A stretch of 64,000 bases of DNA, taken from Dama dama (Eukaryota > Chordata > Mammalia > Artiodactyla > Cervidae). This document shows positions 58,771 to 64,000 of the stretch, piece by piece. Position numbers and translations under genes: made by a program. Numbering within the stretch: the first letter of the stretch is position 1; each line of letters opens with the position of its first letter. The DNA lies in NCBI RefSeq assembly GCF_033118175.1, contig NC_083701.1, positions 73,036,001-73,100,000 on the forward strand. The letters are read 5' to 3'. The notes below the pieces were generated by a model. That model worked only from the letters and a program-made list of their open reading frames with translations, did no database searches and was not told where the DNA came from.

Positions 58771-59860
58771 TTCAGTTCAGTTCAGTCACTCAGTCATGTC
58801 TGACTCTTTGTGACCCCAGCACTCTTTGTGACTCTTTGGACTACAGCATGACAGGCCTCCCTGTCCATCACCAACTCCTGCAGTCCAACCAAACCCATGT
58901 CCATTGAGTCGGTGATGCCATCCAACCATCATCCTCTGTCGTCCCCTTCTCCTCCTGCCAATTCCTCCAAGCATCAGGGTCTTTTCCAACGAGTCAGCTC
59001 TTCGCATCAGGTGGCCGAAGTATTGGAATCTCAGCTTCAACATCAGTCCTTCCAATGAACACCCAGGACTGATCTCCTTTAGAATGGACTGGTTGGATCT
59101 CCTTGCAGTCCAAGGGACTCTCAAGAGTCTTCTCCAACACCACAGTTCAAAAGCATCAATTATTCTGTGTTCAGCTTTCTTTATAGACCAACTCTTACAT
59201 CCATACATGACCACTGGAAAAACCATAGCTCTGACTAGATGGACCTTTGTTGGCAAAGTAATGTCTCTGCTTTTTAATATGCTGTCTAGGTTGGTCATAA
59301 CTTTCCTTCCAAGGAGTAAGCATCTTAATTTCATTGCTGCAATCACCATTCTGCAGTGATTTTGGAGCCCAGAAAAATAAAGTCAGCCACTGTTTCCACT
59401 GTTTCCCCATCTATCTGCCATGAAGGGATGGGACCAAATGCCATGATCTTATTTTTCTGAATGTTGAGCTTTAAGCCAACTTTTTCACTCTCTTCTTTCA
59501 CTTTCATCAAGAGGCTCTTTAGTTCTTCTTCGGTTTCTGCCATAAAGGTAGTGTCATCTGCATATCTGAGGTTATTCATATTTCTCCCGGCAATCTTGAT
59601 TCCAGCTTGTGCTTCATCCAGCCCAGCGTTTCTCATGATGTACTCTGCATATAAGTTAAATAAGCAGGGTGACAATATACAGCCTTGATGTACTCCTTTT
59701 CCTATTTGGAACCAGTCTGTTGCTCCAACTGTTGCTTCCTGGCCTGAATATAGGTTTCTCAAGAGGCAGGTCAGGTGGTCTGGTATGCCCATCTCTTGAA
59801 GAATTTTCCAGTTTATTATGATCCACACAGTGAAAGGCTTTGGCATAGTCAATAAGGCAG
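58771..59860 (-). mobile_element. BovB LINE, 5'-truncated, intact YADD box
   Basis: Antisense, 1.09 kb, GAACT-type tail at the left end. It begins in the RT motif-A region at 59860. A small duplication of 'ctctttgtgac' near 58803-58835 disturbs the tail region. No clear TSD at its junctions with the L1. Low divergence. Confidence 0.93.
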
Positions 59861-59987
59861 TAATCATAAGGAAATGTAAATCAAAACCACAAGGAGCTAT
59901 CACTTCATACCTGTCAGAATGACTATCATCAAAAAGATCTACAAATAACAAATGTTGGCCAAGATATGGAGAAAAGGGAATCTTCAT
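58786..59987 (-). pseudogene. BovB RT C-terminal half with YADD
   Basis: Two minus-strand frames (59343-59987 and 58786-59349). The first has motif B ('VHQGCILSPCLFNLYAEYIM') and an unchanged catalytic motif C YADD (codons at 59553-59564), then the thumb 'LKLNIQKNKIMAFGPIPSW'. Its first 40 or so residues are translated from the flanking L1 and are not BovB. The second frame covers 'RKVMTNLDSILKSRDITLPT' and the C-terminal 'RVPWTARRSNQSILKEIS'. Motif A and the endonuclease were lost by 5' truncation, so it is inactive. Confidence 0.9.
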
Positions 59988-60061
59988 ACACTGCTTGTGG
60001 GGATGTAAACTGGTAAACCGTTATGGAGAACAGTATGGAGGTTCATTAAAAAGCTAAAAAC

Positions 60062-60444
60062 AGAACTACCATTTTTTATTCAGTCACTGTCCTGTCTGAC
60101 TTTCTGTGACACCATGGACTACAGCATGCCAGGCTTCCCTGTCCTTCACCCTCTCCTGGAGTTTGCTCATATCCACGTGCACTGAGTCAGTGATGCTATC
60201 TTACCATCTCATCCTCTGCCACCCCCTTCTCCTTTTGCCTTCCATCTTTCCCAGAATCAGGGTCTTTTCCAATGGGTTGGCTCTTTGCATCAGGTTGTCA
60301 AAGTATTGGAGTTTCAGAGTCAGCTTCAGTCTTTCCAATAAATATTCAGAGTTGATTTTCTTTATGACTGACGGCTTTGATTTCCTTGCAGTCCAAGGGA
60401 CTTTCAAGAGTCTTCTTCAGCACTGCCATATTCCAGAACACCAT
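60062..60444 (-). mobile_element. BovB LINE 3' end with imperfect TSD
   Basis: Body 60073-60434, antisense, more diverged than its neighbours. Flanks agaactaccat (60062-60072) and agaacaccat (60435-60444) differ by one base gap and lie at the collinear break in the L1. Confidence 0.8.
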
Positions 60445-60784
60445 ATTACCCAGCAATTTCACTCCTGAGTACATATCCAAAAAAGGAAACAAACAAACAA
60501 ACAAAAAAAAACTAATTCAAAAGGTACATGAACTCCAATATTTATAGACATTATCTGCAATTGCAAAGATATGGAAGCAACCTAAGTGTCCATCAGCCGA
60601 TGAATGGGTAAACATGTGGCAACATGGATGGACATAGAGGGCATATGCTAAGTGACATAGGTCAGACAGAGAAAGCAAACACTGGATAGTATCACTTAGA
60701 TGTGGAAATCTAAAAAATACAACAAACTAGAGAATATAGCCAAAAAAGAAGCAACCTTACAGATGTAGAGAATAAACTATCAGT

Positions 60785-61475
60785 TACCAGTGGAGTAACC
60801 AGTCATGGCATCTGGTCCCATCATTTCATGGCAAATAGACAGGGAAACAGTGGAAACAGTGAGACTTTATTTTGGGGGGCTCCAAAGTCACAGCAGATAG
60901 AGACTGCAGCCATGAAATTAAAAGACGCTTACTCCTTGGAAGAAAAGTTATGACCAACCTAGACAGCACATTAAAAAGCAGAGACATTACTTTGCCAACA
61001 AAAGTTCATCTAGTCAAGGTAATGGTTTTTCTAGTAGTCATGTATGAATGTGAGAGCTGGACCATAAACAAAGCCGAGCACTGAAGAATTGATGCTTTTG
61101 AACTGTGGTGTTGGAGAAGACTCTTGAGAGTCCCTTGGACTGCAAGGAGATCCAACCAGTCCATCCTAAAGGAAATCAGTCCTGAATATTCATTGGAAGG
61201 ACTGATGCTGAAGTTGAAACTCCAATACTTTGGCCACCTGATGAGAAGAGCTGACTCATTTGAAAAGACCATGATGCTGGGAAAGATTGAGGGCAAGAGG
61301 AGAAGGGGACGACAGAGGATAAGATGGTTGGATGGCATCACAGACTTGATGGACATGAGTTTGAGTAAACTCCGGGAGTTGGTGATGGACAGGGAGGCCT
61401 GTCATGCTGTAGTCCATGGGGCCGCAAGGAGTCAGACACGACTGAGCGACTGAACTGAACTGACTACCAGTGGAG
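60785..61475 (+). mobile_element. BovB LINE 3' part with perfect 11-bp TSD
   Basis: Body 60796-61464, forward. It starts in the RT thumb region ('agtcatggcatctggtccca') and ends 'gactgaactgaactga'. Frames 60872-61084 and 61124-61453 cover the C-terminal tail with little damage. TSD taccagtggag at 60785-60795 and 61465-61475, exact. The duplicated bases are L1 3' UTR. Confidence 0.95.
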
Positions 61476-61625
61476 AGATGGAGATGGACAATATAGCAAC
61501 TGGGGGATGAGATGCACAAACTTCTGGCTGTCAGATATGCTCATAGGTATACTGTAAAAGATGGGAAATACAGCCAGTCTTTTATAATAGTTGTAAATGG
61601 AATACAAACTTTAAAAGCTATATAA

Positions 61626-61856
61626 AAATTTTAATTAATTAAATAAAAGCAACTCAAGCCCTGAGTCAAACTCTTTTAGTCAACCTCAAATAAAAATTAA
61701 GTTAAATAAGATAAAATAAGTAGAAAATGCAATTTACTATAAATATATAAATAGGAATAATTTTTTTCCAATTTTTTAAGGAAAATATTAAGAATGTTAT
61801 CTAAAATGTATTTTTCAATAATAAAAACCTTTTCATTTTCCCTGAAATACAACAGT
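61626..61856. other. unassigned AT-rich DNA
   Basis: No feature recognised. Confidence 0.4.
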
Positions 61857-61922
61857 CAGTCCGTCAGTTCAGTCGCTCAGTCGTGTCTGACTCTTTGCGA
61901 CCCCATGAATCACAGCACGCCA
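61857..61922 (-). mobile_element. 66-bp BovB 3' tip
   Basis: Antisense extreme 3' end only: 'tcagttcagtcgctcagtcg', then 'gcgaccccatgaatcacagc'. Very short 5'-truncated copy; no convincing TSD found. Its match to the 32172 copy is close. Confidence 0.9.
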
Positions 61923-62741
61923 AAGATACTTTTATATCCAAAAGATATGAAATATAAACCAAGGGAAAATTGTCACATAATCTAAAAGTTAGTTGAAAAA
62001 TATAATAAGAGCTTAAAGATTCTTTAAGAAAATATTTTCTAGTTTGCTGAGAATTGAGTCTCCAACAAGTTCAATATTTCTGCATTCTCTATAGTATAAA
62101 AACGTGAAAATAAATGATGAATATATTTAGGAAAATTAGTAATAATATGAATTTGTATTTCACAATGTTCAGTTAAACACTAACATAAGAAAATTAAAAC
62201 AGTTATATATTTTTAGGTTTCATCAGCTTATATTTGGAAGTAAAACATTTAGCAAATAAATAAGGAGGTTAATTGTCTTCTTGAGTGAAGAGTTAGCGTG
62301 AGAATATGTGAGAGAAGGGGTTTCAGGATAGGTAAACATCCATGCAAAGGGGAGAATACATTTGATATTTTTGAGAAAGAGCAAGAAGACCATGCAACTG
62401 GAATAGAATGAACATTGGACCTGTTACTAAGACATTTGAAGGTTTGAAGAAATGCAGGGAGTTAAAATCATGTGCTGCCTTGTGGAACGTTTAAAGAACT
62501 CTAGTTTTTAACCATCCAGGATTTGGAGCAGAGGAAAGACGTGATCTAATTTCTGAAGGGCCGCTCTTGCTACTATGTTAAGGGCGAGCCGTAGCAGGTG
62601 AAGAACAGAAGCCTAGTTAAGAAGTCCATGAAGATGAACCTGGAGACACATGGCACTGGCTCTGACCAGATTTGCTCTAGTGGAACTGGAGGAAAAACGT
62701 GGGTCAAATTCCGGACATCCTCTATTTTAGGGTTATCTCAG
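61923..62741. other. unassigned DNA
   Basis: No gene or named repeat recognised. Confidence 0.4.
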
Positions 62742-62943
62742 AAGGATTCGACTGAGCAAAAAAACTTCACTTTCACTTTTCACTTTCATGCATTGGAGGA
62801 GGAAATGGCAACCCACTCCAGTGTTCTTGCCTGGAGAATCCCAGGGACGGGGCAGCCTGGTGGGCTGCCGTCTATGGGGTCGCACAGAGTCAGACATGAC
62901 TGAAGCGACTTAGCAGCAGCAGCAGCAGCAGCAAAAGGATTCG
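62742..62943 (+). mobile_element. BOV-A2 SINE, truncated dimer, with 9-bp TSD
   Basis: Body 62751-62934: the end of the first Bov-A monomer, the linker 'cactttcacttttcactttc', a complete second monomer, then an (AGC)n tail of about seven units (62912-62933). TSD aaggattcg at 62742-62750 and 62935-62943, exact. The AGC tail is the usual BOV-A2 microsatellite. Confidence 0.93.
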
Positions 62944-64000
62944 GTTTTGAATTAGATGTTAACGTATGAAAGATAAAAAGAGAACTAAATGATTTTTATG
63001 TGAATTTCCTTCAAATTAAATAAAGTTTCTATAGCAGACAAAGCACAATGGCACAAACTGGAGGCTCTTATCTCTGAGACCACCCTTCAGAGGCCATACT
63101 AGCAAATGACAATATCTGGAGAATTCTATTATACCCCCCTATATTGAGATAAATAAACTGAAGGGATGTCTTCTTTTCCCTCTTCTTTCAAGAAACACTT
63201 ATAAGTGACTACTGGGAATAATAATTAAAACAGAGAAAACAAAAAGAGAACCTAACTTTTTAAGGAATTAAAAGTTTCATTGATAATCACTAAAGTGAAA
63301 CCTGTGAATGACTGTAGGGAGGGCTTCTGTCTGTATCTCTACCTCTACCTATATTGATATAGATATATAAATACAATCATTCACAGGTGGCCTGGTCAGG
63401 ATGTTTCCTGTGAGCTAAACAAGAATACTTTAGCATAATGCTCATTGCCTGGAAGGCAGGGTTCCAGGAAATGGGACATGATGTATAATTTAAGCTTATT
63501 GGCAGCATCCCTGTAGTGATGAACTTGTAAAAGATTCCTCCCTATTACACTTGCTGTCTAGTATTCCTAAATTGTAAGAGGGCTGCAATGAGCCTTATGG
63601 AGAAAATGTTGGATAGGCTTCATTCAGGCATGAGTTAGAACTGCTGGCCATGAGTTCAATGTGCATGAATCTACCATATGTTAAATAAAAATGTCTCTAA
63701 ACAGAATAACACATAAAACAAGGATATATATTAATCAAGATATGAGAACCTAGAGACTCACCAGGGACCTAACCCTGTATTTCCTCTGAAAGCAATGGTC
63801 AGAACTGTCAGCAACTTGATGGACCACGATAACCACAGGAAATGAAAATCAATTGTATCTACTTAGTATTTATGGTATAGATTCGCCTTTGTGTTGTAAT
63901 GGTGTGGAGAAATGGAATCTTGAGTGCACTCTGGGCTTACTCAGCCTTTGAGAAAAAGAAACGGGCTTAACAAGGAGCACTGAAGCCTATTGTCTGTTTT
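62944..64000. other. unassigned DNA, with one long-loop inverted repeat
   Basis: No gene or named repeat recognised. cctgtgaatgactgta (63301-63316) and tacaatcattcacagg (63372-63387) are complementary at 15 of 16 positions, with a 55-base AT-rich loop between. Confidence 0.45.

Larger units (their letters stand above)
58495..61625 (+). mobile_element. L1 3' part interrupted by three BovB copies
   Basis: One collinear forward L1 in four pieces: 58495-58770 (ORF2, 'tgggacctcattaaacttaa'), 59861-60072 ('tcaaaaccacaaggagctat'), 60435-60795 (end of ORF2, 'gatatggaagcaacctaagt', and start of the 3' UTR) and 61465-61625 (3' UTR to AT-rich tail). Reading across the three BovB insertions restores the order of the element without loss, which shows that one L1 preceded all of them. 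Older than the 19216-type L1. Confidence 0.85.

Noticed and set aside
1..64000. a novel multi-gene biological system
   Set aside because: No non-retroelement coding cluster is visible. The notable content is insertion structure, not a pathway.

Overview
This window reads as mammalian nuclear DNA from a pecoran ruminant (bovid-type). The marker is the repeat content: many BovB (RTE-clade) LINE copies, tRNA-Glu-headed Bov-tA SINEs, a BOV-A2 SINE with an (AGC)n tail, a CHR-type SINE, young artiodactyl L1 3' ends and a ruminant ERV LTR. These sit on an older eutherian layer of L1M, L2, MIR and MaLR sequence. Species cannot be fixed from the sequence alone.

I find no host protein-coding exon, rRNA, functional tRNA gene, CRISPR array or bacterial-type operon. 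Every open frame with recognisable protein similarity is a fragment of a BovB or L1 reverse transcriptase. The window behaves like an AT-rich intergenic or intronic gene desert that records layered retrotransposition.

Layout. 1-4.2 kb: mostly unassigned, with a MIR and a MaLR LTR. 4.2-8.7 kb: an old LTR-like repeat split by SINEs, a BovB 3' end, an L2, and an antisense L1 3' end carrying a 16-bp minisatellite. 8.7-16.2 kb: an L1M broken by one BovB and bounded by a second, longer BovB that contains a compound microsatellite. 17.4-21.1 kb: MIR, a decayed L1M ORF2, then a young 5'-truncated L1 with a perfect 15-bp target-site duplication (TSD). 22.2-24.2 kb: a BovB RT copy and a 39-bp BovB micro-insertion. 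27.1-28 kb: an L1M carrying a 150-bp, 72% GC insert of unknown origin. 30.8-35.9 kb: BovB and L1 nests and a split L2. 36.3-40.7 kb: a BovB with an inverted 5' part, itself hit by an L1. 42.2-50.3 kb: a CpG-dense CHR SINE block, a nearly full-length BovB, and a BovB inserted in a MaLR LTR. 51-57.3 kb: mixed L1, BovB, SINE and ERV-LTR nest in L1M. 58.5-61.6 kb: one L1 broken by three BovB copies. 61.6-64 kb: mostly unassigned, with a BOV-A2.

Functionally, L1 is an autonomous retroelement and BovB supplies the reverse transcriptase whose 3' end is shared with the Bov-A/Bov-tA SINEs. All copies here are truncated or disrupted, so none should move by itself. The value of the window is in relative insertion order, TSDs, an apparent twin-priming inversion, microhomology deletions, and a few short segments with unexplained origin.
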